From NCBI GenBank assembly GCA_036346255.1, contig CM070632.1, positions 22,151,408 through 22,215,407 of the forward strand: a stretch of 64,000 nucleotides of DNA, in the 5' to 3' direction. Origin of the DNA: Ampelocalamus luodianensis (taxonomy: Eukaryota > Streptophyta > Magnoliopsida > Poales > Poaceae). The notes below the pieces were generated by a model. It worked only from the letters and a program-made list of their open reading frames with translations, was not told where the DNA came from and did not search any database. Shown here piece by piece: positions 9,742 through 21,004 of the stretch; within the stretch, counting starts at the first letter, position 1, and the number at the start of each line of letters is the position of its first letter. The position numbers were made by a program, and so were the translations under genes.

Positions 9742-12700
9742 TGTAACATCCCAAGGTTATGTTACCAAAATAAAATAAAATAAAATAAAATAAAGTTAAT
9801 GTTTTATTGGATTTTCTGACATTTGATAGAGTTTCATTGCTTTATTTGAATTTTTAAAATTTTAAAAGTCAAAAGTGAAATTTATCTGAAGTTCTTGAAG
9901 TTTTATTTGATTTAATTTAAAAAATAAAAATTTACTTAATTTCTAGAATTTTTTGGAATTTTTAAAGCTTTTCCAAAGTAAATTAAAAGCCAAAATAATT
10001 TATTTGCAAAATCTTTAGCCAATTATAAGTTGGAACTATTTTATTTAAATCCAAAATGCCTCAGGGAATTTCTGTGAATTTTCTCAAGATTTTTGGATTT
10101 TATTTACAATTTTCTAAAGCTATTTTGAATTATCTAGATTATTTAAATTACAAAATCAATTAAAACCCTCAAACAGCCCTTGGGCCTAAACCTCCTCGGC
10201 CCATGTCAAAATCCACGCACGTGCAGCCCACTCAGGCCCGCTCCTCCGTGCACCCGATTCTCACTGTTGGATTTAAATCCAACAGGCAACTTCCCCCACA
10301 CATTTTCAACTTCAGCGCATTTGAACCGTTGGATTGAGATCCAACGGTCATATCTCAGTGTGATGTTCGGACAGCCGAACGTCTCAATCGGTGTTGACCG
10401 TTGGATCTAAATCCAACGGCCACCAAGCACCTACGCGCCTCCCTCTCTCTTCTTCTCACCGCGCCGTCGGATCAACATCCAACCGCCACTGCACCTTCTT
10501 CCTCCCCCGTTTCTTCCTCCCGCAGCCGCTACTCCTTGCCGCCATGGTCGCACACGAGGAACTCGTCAACACCGCGAATCTCGCCTCCTTTCCTTGCGCG
10601 GACGTGCTCATTCAAACCACCCCTCAATCCCGCGCCCACTCCGGCCATTTTCCCCTCTCCTCGCGCCCACGATCGCCAAAACTGTCGCCATGGCCGCCGC
10701 AAGACCCGCGTGCACGATCTCCTCCTTCACCCCTCCCCGGCCCCTATAAAAGGGAGCACCAGGTGCGCAACTCCGCACTCATCCTCTCCCCCTCACTCAT
10801 TCCTCCTCCTTCGCGTTCATCTCGTCGGATTTTGAGATTTTCTCCCCGTCGGCCGCAAGCACCTCGCCGCCTCTAGCACCGCCACCGTCGGTGCTTCGAC
10901 CTCGCCGCCGACACCATTGGCATCGCTTTTCCCAGGGCTACCATGTGCGTGCACTCACTCGAGCCAAGGACCGCCGGAGCTCCATCGCCACCGCGAGCCC
11001 GATTTCACCGCCGCCTAACCCTTCGCCGCCGGCCATCCTTGCCCGTTCCGCCACCGCTGAGGTAAGAACCATGCTCCCTATCGCCTCCTCTTCCTTCCTA
11101 GCACCTCGCCGCAGCAGCCGCGCCACCGTTCGCCGGTTCCTTGGAACCCGAGCGCCACCCCCGTCTGGCGCCGACGTGGCACGCCACCGTGGCGCCACCT
11201 CGGCGCTTTTGCGTGCGTGGCTGCCATGTGGCAGCCCACTTGGCTGCTTGCGTGGCAAGCCACGCAGTCCCGCACGCTGGTCCACCGTGGACTTAGTCCA
11301 TGTGAGCCGTGAGACCGACATGTGGGTCCCACATGTCGGAATTTCTTTTAATTCATTTAAATCCCGAAAATCAGCCGCTGGCATCATCTTGCGCAATAAA
11401 GTCATTTTCCTTTAGAAAAATAATTCCCAAAATTCAGAAAAACCCTAATTCTATCATTTTATGTATTTTCAAACTTCCAGAGCTCATATCTTTTGCATCC
11501 GAACTCCGATTGAGCCCATTCAAATTTCAAAATTTATCTAAATTCAAGATATAGCTAACTAAACCAAAAAATTTCAATTTGGAGTTAAATTGAATCTTAT
11601 TTGAATTTAGTTTGAATTTGGCTTATTTTCGCGTATAGATTTCGACGACTTCGGAGAGTCAGATTTCGACGTCGTTTGAGAGCAATTATTTGAGCAAGGC
11701 AAGTTACATTCTTGATCATATTTGCACCCATTATTTAAAATTATTTAAATTCTATCTCAAATTATTACTGCATGCTTATTTATATTCAGTAATTTAAATT
11801 CCTGTTTTAAATTTATAGTTATGCCTAAAATCATTTGTATGGCCAATTTTGATAATTGAGTCAAATATGTTGTCACCCTAGTCAAAACCTGGTTGATACG
11901 ATAGTATGAACTGGGATCATTTTGGAAAATATTGTGCTTAGCCATGCTTATAGACCAAATATGTTTCATTTGGGGAATTTCAGCCAGAAATCAACTATTG
12001 TTTAAATGGTACCCTTGGCATTGGTGTGTCATGGGAGTTTTATAAATGACTTTAGAAAACAAAATAAAATGATGGTTTGGACTTGGGCGAATTGGTTGTC
12101 TGATGGGTGCAGGTTTATGCACGGGCTCAACTGGGTAGGTTGAGGCCCAGGGTTCTGTTGGTTGTCGCCCAGGTCAGTTAAGGACCGGTCTTCGAGCCGC
12201 ATCTTGCTAAGCCGCATAGTACTACCACATGTCTTGTATGGGCAGGACCTGGCTGAATAATTTGCAAAGTTCCATCATGGTCGTTCCTGTTGGTGCGGTG
12301 GGTAGTCATGTTATGAACTTTGTTAGTCCCACCTGGCGCAAGAGGGGGCCTGAACCCTGCGGACGGGTAGTCCAAAGGGGGCGAAACCATAGTGAGGGAG
12401 AACTATGGTGGAATGATGCATTGTAAAGGCCTCGTGATGATCACTTAGTCGCACACCTTCGGAAGTGTGTCAGACGGACATTAAAAGTTGATTATCTCTT
12501 GTAGGTAAAGTTGTACAACCTCTGCAGAGTGTTAATCTATTCGAATAGCCGTGTCCACGGTCATGGACATGCTAGCAAAGCCACTCAAAGTTAGACTTTG
12601 ATTTTGATTCAAAATGTTTTTGTAAAACAATTTTGTTATGGATGGGTGTCCATGGGAAAAGTTATGGGTTAAAGCCCCGGGTTGGTGCCTGTGTTTACGT

Positions 12701-13221
12701 TGGTGTTAGGTTGGTGCCTACACTATCTTTATCAATTCAAAAATCAATTTTTTGATTCTATAAAACTTGAGCTTTTGAACTTATTATGGTATTTAATGTC
12801 AAATGCTGTTTTGCACAAATAACCCTATAAACCTTTCTATTGTTACATCCATGTATGCATGTCATTCTGTTACCTGACGGATGTAACTTGCGAGCACGGA
12901 AGTTGTGCTCATACTTGCTTTATGCAAACAAATTTCAGAGGAGAAGGACTTCGCTTCAGGTATGGATCATGACGACTAGGCCGCTACCCTACCAATTGCT
13001 CAGGGCGCATTAGCCGACTCCACTACTTCTTCATCGTCTTCCGCTGTGTTTATTTAATGTTGCCCTGTAAGGCTATCTTGTAATCAACTCTGTTGTTTAT
13101 TAATAAATTTTAGCGTTTATGGTTGTGTTATCACATTTGTTTACTGTGTGAGCTAGCCACTGATCATGGGACTAGTTCAGTTATGCACAGAAGATCTGGG
13201 ATGTTAATCCTGGGCCTTACA
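9742..13221 (+). mobile_element. solo LTR, gypsy family 2, plus orientation (3480 bp)
   Basis: It begins TGTAACATCCCAAGG, ends GGCCTTACA, and is flanked by a perfect 5-bp duplication GGGAC (9737-9741 and 13222-13226). Removing it with one TSD rejoins the copia reading frame exactly (QSGG then HNSNSTKYAE). A TATA box CTATAAAAG lies at 10744-10752. Three to four CCGTTGGAT hairpins lie at 10263-10486, and the core CTATTCGAATAG is at 12537-12548. A second copy lies reversed at 49438-53109. The GC-rich ORFs at 10400-11400 are LTR sequence, not genes. Confidence 0.93.
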
Positions 13222-13226
13222 GGGAC

Positions 13227-13722
13227 ATAACTCAAACTCAACAAAGTATGCTGAAAATTCTAATTCTGCAATAGAATCATCTAGGGAAGGATCAGCAGCT
13301 AATCTAGAATCTGAACATGTTGCACCTTCAGGAAGGACAAGGAGAACTCGATTGAAGAACAACATTAAGGTGCCTAAGGTAAGAACTGATGGCACCATTC
13401 CTTATACTGCATTGTCATTTAATGTTGTCTATTCAGAACTTGCAACCTTCATTGAAGCACTAAAAAAGGTTGAGTGGAAAAAGGCAATGGATGCTAAATA
13501 TGATGCTCTCATCAAGAATGAAACTTGGTATTTAATCCCACCTCAACAAGGACTTAATGTCATTGATTGTAGATGGGTATATAAACTGAAGAAGTCTGAT
13601 GGAAGTATTGATAGATATAAGACAGGACTAGTTGCAAAGGGATTCAAACAAAGGCATGGCATTGATTATGATGACACCTTTAGCCCAGTGGTCAAGCCTA
13701 CTACTATCAGACTTATTCTATC
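13227..13722 (+). pseudogene. copia integrase-RT junction and N-terminal reverse transcriptase
   Basis: After the solo LTR the copia frame continues through a Ser/Asn-rich linker with the SGRTRRTRLKNN type of motif. It then gives the canonical start of copia reverse transcriptase: EWKKAMDAKYDALIKNETW, VIDCRWVYKLKKSDGS, RYKTGLVAKGFKQRHGIDY and DTFSPVVKPTTIRLIL. The frame is open from 13352 to the next insertion at 13723. The RT then resumes at 14636 with MAVSKGWSLRQL, so the two pieces were one exon before the second solo LTR landed. Confidence 0.92.
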
Positions 13723-14630
13723 TAACGAGGATCTAATAATTATCAATTAATTAAGTTATTTATCTATAACGTTTATAGATAATAATGTATTTTATATAAC
13801 CTTCAAAGGTACCCCTCACTATTAACAATGAAGGAGATCATACACACCTAGTGGTCGTAAGTCCTTCTACGACCACCTATCGATGGTAAGTCCTACTACA
13901 ATCACCCTATATGGTCGTAAGTTCTTCTACGACCACCTATTAATTATAAGTCCTACTACAATCACCTATATGATCGTAAGTCCTTATACGACCACCTATT
14001 AATTGTAAGTCCCACTACAATCACCCTATATGGTCATAAGTTCTTCTACGACCAGCTATTGATCGTAAATCCTACTACGATTACCACATGGTCGTAAGTC
14101 TTACTACGACTAGGTCATCTGTGACCACCCTATGGACGATAAAGCCTACAGACATGTGGGCTCAATCGACTAGTAATATTTGTGCGCTGTATTTAATACA
14201 CGTAGTAGCTAATATGTGTCGTTATTCCTGAAATAACTGCACGTATTAAACATGTCTCTAACATAACCACAAGGCGATATGGGGGATGTGTCTCTGACAA
14301 TAACTACCCTTAAACGTATGCATTGCATCAAATGACAAGGTGCCTCTTGGCGTGAACAATTGCCATCCATTCATGCACTATATAAGGAGTAAAATCGGCG
14401 GACAGAGGAAGAGGGGCAGATGGGAAGCAAGTGACAAGAAGATTAAGCCTTAGCTTTAGTGACTTCTTCTTGTTGTAAACACAATCAATACAACAAACAC
14501 AGGAGTAAGGTTATTATTCTCTCAGAAGAAGGCCTGAACCTGTATAAAATTCTCGTGTCCTTTTCTGTGTGGTTTCGCTCCAGGAGAGCCCCTAGCATTC
14601 GTTCATAAAATCAATAATAAACCATCAACA
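13723..14630 (+). mobile_element. solo LTR related to the TAT-type gypsy element (908 bp)
   Basis: The insert starts TAACGAGGATCTAATAA and ends ACCATCAACA. It is flanked by CTATC on both sides (13718-13722 and 14631-14635), and removing it restores the copia RT frame. The start corresponds to TGACGAGGATCTAATAA of the full-length element at 27085, with G changed to A in the terminal TG. It shares the hairpin array, a TATA box (CTATATAAGG, about 14379) and a GGTTATTATTCTC block, but the right-hand 60 bp differ. It is therefore a sister family rather than the same family. Confidence 0.9.
13851..14112. repeat. hairpin array, GTCGTA-loop-TACGAC type, in solo LTR
   Basis: About ten stem-loops follow each other. 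The first is GTGGTCGTA (13851-13859), loop AGTCCTTC, TACGACCAC (13868-13876). Another is ATTGTA (14002-14007), loop AGTCCCAC, TACAAT (14016-14021). The loop stays at 8 nt and starts AG, while both stem arms change together (GTCGTA/TACGAC, ATCGTA/TACGAT, ATTGTA/TACAAT). Confidence 0.88.
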
Positions 14631-14635
14631 CTATC

Positions 14636-15861
14636 CATGGCAGTCTCCAAAGGTTGGTCATTAAGACAACTACATATTAAAAATGCTTTTCTGCATGGCA
14701 TACTTAAAGAAGATGTCTATATGAAACAACCTCCAAGATATAAGAGCTTGCAGAAACCTGGGTATATTTGTTAGCTAAACAAAGCAATATGTGGTATGAA
14801 ACAGGCACCACGTGCTTGGCATTCTAGACTCAGCACTAAGTTCAAGGAAGCTGGTTTTGTGGCCTCTAAAGTAGATACATCTATGTTCATCTTCAAGCAC
14901 AATGGAGTTACTATGTATTTGTTGATTTATGTTGATGACATCATCGTGGCTAGCTCCTCAGAACAAGCTGTGAACATATTATTGTAGGAATTAGATAGGG
15001 TCTTTGCTGTGAAAGATCTAGGCTCTCTGCATTACTTTCTGGGAATAGAAGTGACTCCAATAAAGAATGGGGTTCTACTTACTCAGCAAAAATATATAAA
15101 GGAGTCATTATTGAAAACTAATATGCATAACTGCAAGCCTGCATCAACTCCAATGAGCATCTCAGAAAAACTTACAAAGACTGAAGGTGATTCACTCTAC
15201 GATACAAAAATGTCTAATTACGTATGTTGTGGGATCATTACAAGATTCGACGCCACAAGACCGTACATTGCTTTCTTGGTTAATAAAGTTTATCGATTTA
15301 CATTTTCCAACCTATGTACATTGGACAAGACTAAAAGGATTCTTAGATATCCAAGTTCACACAGTATCGGATCGGAGATTCGAGGTCAAGCTCCACTCTC
15401 TCGCCGCATTTTCGATGCGCAGACTGGTGTGTGTGAAGATCATCGATCGACTGGAGGTTTTGCCATGTACTTTGGAGCTAATCTGGTATCTTGGAGCTTG
15501 AGAAAACAAGCAACTATGTCAAGATCGAGCACTGAATCAGAATACAAAGCTCTTGCCAATGCTACGACAGAAATCACTTGGCTGCAGTCCTTACTTAGTG
15601 AACTAGTTTTTCATAGCATAGCTCCTTGTCTTTGGTGTGACAATTTAGGTGCCACATATTTGTCAGCTAATCCTGTGTTTCATGCTCGCACAAAACATAT
15701 TGAAGTGGATCTCCATTTTTGTTCGAGAGAAAGTTGCAAGCAAAACACTGGAGATAAGATTTATTCTCTCAAGATCAGGTTGCGGATATATTCACCAAGC
15801 CTCTCAACGCTCGGTAGTTCTGGAGCAATTGACACAATCTCAATTTGATTTCTTCACGTTG
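14636..15861 (+). pseudogene. copia reverse transcriptase C-terminus and RNase H (broken)
   Basis: The frame continues MAVSKGWSLRQLHIKNAFLHG, GMKQAPRAWHSRLSTKF and the catalytic YVDDI motif (within MYLLIYVDDIIVASS, about 14920-14960). It goes on to KDLGSLHYFLGIEV and the connection domain, then RNase H with SRSSTESEYKALANATTEI and the WCDN and ARTKHIEVD blocks. Stops (TAG at about 14773 and 14985) and frameshifts after about 15200 break it. The C-terminal SRDQVADIFTKPL-type end is visible only out of frame near 15770-15800. Confidence 0.92.
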
Positions 15862-15875
15862 AGATTGAGGGAGGT
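15862..15875 (+). promoter_or_regulatory. copia polypurine tract
   Basis: The purine run GATTGAGGGAGG lies directly before the 3' LTR start (TGTTAAAAG at 15876). This is the expected plus-strand primer site. Confidence 0.8.
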
Positions 15876-16103
15876 TGTTAAAAGTATAGAAGTTTATATC
15901 TCCTAGAATCAGAAGTTTGAACCTTCGACATATCTGTCTATTGTAACAGCAAACTTCTGATTCTCTGAATCTTTTCAGTTTGCTGTCAATATCATGTACT
16001 GTAGCTTATCCGGCAAAGTGTATATATATAAAGAGCTTATCAGCGTCGTTCTATTCTGCGTGGTCCTCATCTATTCTCTTCTTCTTGTTGGGTTTTCTTT
16101 ACA
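15876..16103 (+). repeat. copia 3' LTR
   Basis: Same family as 153-365, with the same TGTTAAAAG start and TTTACA end. It has an extra ATATCTGTCTATTGTAACA-type stretch in the hairpin spacer and an additional TA in the TATA region. The flank GTCTC at 16104-16108 duplicates 148-152. Confidence 0.93.
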
Positions 16104-16108
16104 GTCTC

Positions 16109-17268
16109 TTCTATTTATTTTTTTGGAGCAAACGTTTTGAGGTTGGGATGGCGACGAGCTTTGCTCTGGCAAGTGATTCCGTCTTCTCCATTGGTAAACG
16201 GCATCAACAGGCGCAAATAACTGGCGCCTTTTTGTTCGGGAACAGCCGAGGATTTACCATTACGGCCCACGGGCTCGTCCCCGCAGGCTTCATGCATCTG
16301 ATCCGTTCGTTTTGGATCTAGTGTTAATGTTCCAATAGTACCCACGACTAGGAGGTTGACTGTACAAAAATTGTTGATTTACATAAGCTTTGTCGAGCTC
16401 CATATAGAGACAATGTCAACTATCAACAGAAGTAGAATTGTAACAGCTGCATATGTCGGATTAAGTCATTGCCAATTGCATTCAGAAGAAATTTATATGG
16501 CCAGTACAAACACGCAGTCTGGCAAGAGAAATAGATAAAACACACTGGTTATGGAACTGCATCAGACCAGGTAACATCACAACTTACAACACACGCCGGC
16601 GAGAGAGACATCAGCCGGCAATTCCGTTGTCAAACCAGGGCATCTTACTAGAACAATCAGCCAATCAAAAGAATACAAAAGCACATACAAGAGGTAGGGA
16701 CTCCCTTGGAAGTATTGAGTTTATCAAATCACAAAACTAGTCCTGCATGCTGCCTATGATGACCAAGTTAGAACAACAGTAAAGCTCAGAAATTTTATTT
16801 TTGTATGCCAAGAGAAACAACATGATACAGAAGTTTTCAAGGAGGCGGCTGACGCTAGCTGTACAGAAATATGACAATCAGTGCGAATCAGCATTTCCAA
16901 CGAGAATCACCTCATCTTCTAGCTTGTACTATCTCACAAGAAAGACCAAATATAATTGCTCCATAAATCATCTTGCCCCAGTAAGACGCAGGCAGATGCA
17001 GGCAGATTCTGTAAGTTTTACTACCCAGAACAATAAATGCAGCAATGACACAGAGAGGAAATGCACATTACATACTGTGAGGCTACGTAGCGCTGCTAAG
17101 ACTATCCGTTTCACTTGTTGATTACCAAGTTGGATTATCTTTGAGCAGACAGTGACAGAAAACCACCCCCATATGATTTCGGTTTGCTGCCTGCATCACT
17201 TTCTTCTGTATATGTTGCCTTGCCTAGTCAGTTCAAAAGCTCAAATGTTCTGTTCTACTTTAGCTTCC
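16109..17268 (-). other. 3' flank of APRL5 and intergenic sequence
   Basis: No coding frame with recognisable homology occurs here. Because APRL5 is on the minus strand and its stop is at 17269, the right-hand few hundred bases are probably its 3' UTR. The remainder is unassigned; I see no TIR pair or LTR end apart from the copia border. Confidence 0.4.
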
Positions 17269-20200
17269 TCAAGATAAGCTAGGAAATAACCTTTTCAGTT
17301 CATGAAGTTGCATCCTCCAGGCTTGCTTCACACATGCATTGAGCTTGGGAAGAAGGAAATAGAGTAACCTCAAGATGACAAACGAGCTAGCCAATGCAAG
17401 ACATGTATCCTGATGAAGTAATCTGTCTGGTGATCTTGCCCATAAGAACAGAGAATCCTCCTGCTCGGCCTTTTTGTCATTCTCAATTATATTTACTGTG
17501 TCTTGAATTCTCTTCAGGGATATTGCATCCAGTGACACAGGATTCATACCTTCAGCATTTTTTAGAAAAAAGGGTGAAATACTGAAAAACTTTTGGGGGT
17601 GAATGAATAAAGTAATGAACACTAGCATCAGCTCAAACTAGGAAGTAAAAAGAATTTCATGTTCATAATAAGACATATAATGTATACTACAGTACACCGA
17701 ACTCCATAGGAAATTAATGTCACCATAAGTACACAAGCGACATGCTAAATTTGCAGTGCAATATACATGTGAAAGGCAACGTATAGCAGGACACATTCAG
17801 TTTTAGTTTAATCAATCAAAATACGAGATGATTCATTAGTTTCCCAGATTCGAGAAAATTATAAAATCATACCTGTAACATCTTTATAAAACATAACGAG
17901 AGAATTCATGGTCCGAGATCCATGATACCGCACACGAACTGTAGAGTTCACGAGGAAAAGTGTAGGAAAGGCACGAACTCCATATCTTGATAACATTCTG
18001 CAATTTACATACTCAAGTGAATACCAAGCCAAAAGTTAGTCAAACCTAACCAACAGATTTCCTTTTTCAGGAAATACACACCTTGGTCTGATACGAGTTT
18101 CTTCAAAAGAAAAGTGAGCAATCGTTGGGAAAAAGGATGACAGCTTTTGAAAATCTGTCCTGAAGATTTTTGAGAAAGGACACCACGAAGCATAAAAAAG
18201 AACAGCAACAAAATCTTCCCGGTTCTGCAGCACAAGAGTCACCGCCTTTTGCAGAACACCATCATCCCCCTGGCACATAAAAAATTGAGTATGAAGCGAT
18301 AGAAGAGTAATTCACTCAAGATTAAAGACTAAAAATTTTTTAAAAAAAAATAGGTCCAAGACTCTTCATTAGATGCCCAGTTTGGCCAATCAACTTGTGC
18401 ACATAAATCTGAATGTAACAGTTAACTAAAGAGGAGCATCTTGCATTTACCGCCATGTCAAAGGTATCTAATGGATGTTCCACCTTTTGTTTTCGCAAGA
18501 CACTTGGACCCTAACTCTTGATTCATTCATAACAAAGTTCAGTACATCGATCCAACTTTTTACAAAGAGGCCCTTAGAGAAGTATAGAATTACAACAGGG
18601 TCCCTACAACATTCTAGAACATGACCACACAACAAAGGATGAAGAAGCACAACAGCGTGTGTCGATGACGAGCACCAGCACTGGAGATGTACTGCAGCAG
18701 CATTGGCGGTACAGGTACTCAATGAGGTGTCCTGCGCCCAGAGGTGAGGGTGTCCTCTGCTCCTTCTGTTTTGCTGATTAAAGATGGAGATTGAGTAGGA
18801 GAATGAACCTAGCTTCGGATCATTGATGGCAATGCATGTGCACGAGATCTGCGCCAAGATTATTCTCACTGATGAGGACCTGACCTTAGCTGATTTGGGA
18901 GTTTTCAACCTCGACGGCGGCGGAGGATATGAGGTGGAATTCGCAAGATTGGAAAAGAGAATCCAGAGGAGCATCTAAGTACTTGCTTTCTTCAATGGCA
19001 GAATCCCCATCTTGAGCTTGTTGGCTGACAGCAACACGGAAGGGAGCCACCATGGAAGAAGGGGAAGAAACCTAATCTAGGAAATAAAGCTGGCATTCCC
19101 TGTAAAAAATAAAAAAATAAAGCTGGCATCGAGCCACCTACAGGCATCAGGCGTCAGGCGTATAGCCTAATTACAGCAAAAAAAACCTAATTGGAGACGA
19201 GATGGACCCCCACCCACTCACATGTGGTGAAGTTGACGGAGGAAGGGGTCTTGCAGTGGGTTGGAGAGGAACGGCGAAGTTGCTACAAGGGAGAGCACGA
19301 GAGAGGGGAGGCTGGGAAGGGAAAGTGATGCTTCACCTAGTTAACTCTTTTAAAAGCAACATAGACCCCTCTATGCAAACAGATATCAAAACCGAGAACC
19401 CACGAAACAATTCCAATTGTGTAAACATTTATACTTTTAGACAACTATTGATAGTTGAACCTATACTGCTACAGCATGCATAAACAGCACATCAATTCTG
19501 TAGAGAGCATACAGGCACTTACTAAAATTGGTATAAACTAAAAGGTATTTCTGCAATCCTGGGTGACAAAAGAATTTCTAACGCACAATCAATGACAGCC
19601 AATTCCCACTACCTTCAAATTACATCATACCATCATCACAGTCATTCAAAATCCAAGACATTAAGCATATCCTGAGGCTAGAACCCAAAATAACATATTA
19701 TCAAATCCAAAGCTGAACCAAAGAAGATTACCATGAAATTGCATTATGTTCATAGAGCTAACCTAAAACAACAACACCATAATCCACAAAATACCATCAT
19801 GCCAAACCTAGATTGCATCCAAATTCAACAACTTCAAGCAGGTGCACGACACTAAATAGGTTTCATGCCTGCCACCTCCCATTTGTGCTATTCTTTCAAC
19901 TTGGAAAAACCATGTCATTCAATCCAACAAGCGGTGTTATGTCAAGAAGCCATGGAACCCTTCCGGCCTTCGCCCCTATAGCGCCCCGCTTCATTGAGAT
20001 AGAAAGTTCGAATACAAAGTTAACTCAGTGACGCCATAAAATTGAATTGTATTAACAAAATTATCTTGGGTGGGGCAACTTAGATTAGATCATACAGTTA
20101 CGAACACTGTGATATGATCAAATCACAAAGTAAAATGGTAGCAAAACACTGACACTTGAAAAACAGACGCTATTTATATTCATGTTTAATGGCGAATTTT

Positions 20201-20402
20201 AAGCGGTGGAATGACAAGCCACGCTAACCTCCACGACGCTCACGTGGTGGCCCCGGAGCCCCGGCGAGTCCGCCGCGGGGCAGGAGTCCGACGCCTGGCG
20301 CAGGATGGCGGCGGCAGCGGGCGGCCTCGGGCAGACCCCCTCGCCGGCAGCTGCGAGGAGGGGGAGGAGGAGAAGCGCCGCCGCGGAGGCCGCCGCCGAC
20401 AT
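17269..20402 (-). CDS. APRL5: 5'-adenylylsulfate reductase-like thioredoxin-fold membrane protein (APRL5 type), 4 exons
   Basis: The exons on the minus strand are 20402-20229, 18269-18082, 17997-17873 and 17549-17269. All borders are GT-AG and the phases fit, giving 255 residues. The start at 20402 gives an N-terminal signal peptide (LLLLPLLAAAGEG, then CPRPP). Exon 2 carries the thioredoxin-like core with FYASWCPFSK, so the active site is CPFS, with only one catalytic Cys. Exon 3 encodes SRYGVRAFPTLFLVNSTVRVRYHGSR, the cis-proline side of the fold. Exon 4 has a C-terminal hydrophobic helix (ALASSFVILRLLYFLLPKL) and a basic tail. APRL proteins keep the thioredoxin domain of APS reductase but lack the reductase domain, so a sulfate-assimilation activity is not implied. 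Their substrate is not established. It is probably a secretory-pathway or membrane protein. The gene looks intact. Confidence 0.92.
18270..20228 (-). other. APRL5 intron 1 (1959 bp)
   Basis: This long first intron separates the signal-peptide exon from the thioredoxin core. It holds a 168-codon minus-strand open frame (18468-18974) that is Ser/Cys-rich and resembles nothing I know, plus a purine-rich patch at 19230-19320. It may contain an old insertion, but I could not find matching terminal repeats or a duplication. Confidence 0.6.
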
Positions 20403-21004
20403 GGCGCGGGGAGGCGGGGGGGACCCGACCTAACAGATCGCGGAGGCCCCGAGCTCGTGAGCCGCCGCGCTCTCTCTGCCTCTGCACGCGCGTGGAGGGG
20501 AGGGGGTCGGCGTCGGCGAGGTCGGCCTGCCGCCTGCGGGGAAAAGGGAAGGAAGGAAGGAGAGGGAGGGGCGGAGACGGTGAGACAGACGGATGCTGCT
20601 TGCTCGTTCCGATTGGGAGGGTCGCCCCCATTTCTCGCGGTTCCCGTGTGGGTCTCTTGGGTTGTTCTTCTCGAGGAGGATCAATTATTTGCCACTAATC
20701 CTCTCTTCTCTTTGATCTTGAGCATGATGTTTTTTTAGTTAAGACGATAATAGGTTGGATTATAAGTTTTTATACAAAAAAAAAATAGGTTGGATTACTT
20801 AATCGAGAGGACGACTAAAAACTAAAATCAAGTTCCTCGATTTTGCTATAGGTTGCATACGAGTACAGTCTATTCGTAGCTAGAATCCACCCAACCTTAG
20901 ATTCCACGTAAGTAGTGGTGGTGTTAAGTCCAATGAAAATGACACAGTAAGCGATGCGTAGGGAGAAGTGACTAGAGAAAGAGGATCAATGGATGCAAAT
21001 AACC
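20403..21004 (-). promoter_or_regulatory. APRL5 5' UTR/promoter region
   Basis: This is about 600 bp between the APRL5 start codon and the TTA duplication of the PIF/Harbinger element. The first 230 bp are strongly GC-rich, as is usual for a grass 5' UTR and core promoter; sequence beyond 20690 is AT-rich. Frames in the GC-rich part are compositional. No clear TATA box stands out on the minus strand. Confidence 0.45.

Larger units (their letters stand above)
153..16103 (+). mobile_element. Ty1/copia LTR retrotransposon, full footprint, broken by nested insertions
   Basis: Two related LTRs (153-365 and 15876-16103) share the start TGTTAAAAG and the end TTTACA, and both are flanked by the same 5-bp duplication GTCTC (148-152 and 16104-16108). 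Between them, in order and on one strand, lie a tRNA-Met-type primer site, gag, zinc knuckle, pre-integrase and integrase, reverse transcriptase, RNase H and a polypurine tract. That is the copia order. The copia-derived sequence adds up to only about 4.4 kb; the other 11.6 kb came from later insertions at about 906-8095, 9742-13221 and 13723-14630. About 250-300 bp of mid-gag is missing at the first insertion. Stops and frameshifts make it non-autonomous now. Confidence 0.93.

Noticed and set aside
10391..11415. Long overlapping GC-rich open frames on both strands
   Set aside because: They lie wholly inside a solo LTR with a perfect TSD. The products are low-complexity Pro/Arg/Ser and do not resemble known proteins, and the equivalent region of the second copy (51500-52700) has different frames.
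13851..14112. CRISPR-like array of short repeats
   Set aside because: Units are variable hairpins inside an LTR of a plant retrotransposon. Spacers are not unique and there are no cas genes.
18468..18974. 168-codon minus-strand frame in APRL5 intron 1
   Set aside because: No recognisable domain, unusual composition, no splice logic linking it to APRL5. Kept only as a note in the intron entry.
20199..20738. Plus-strand 175-codon and other frames around the APRL5 first exon
   Set aside because: They are shadows of the GC-rich exon 1 and 5' UTR. The minus-strand frame has the signal peptide and splices correctly into the thioredoxin core.
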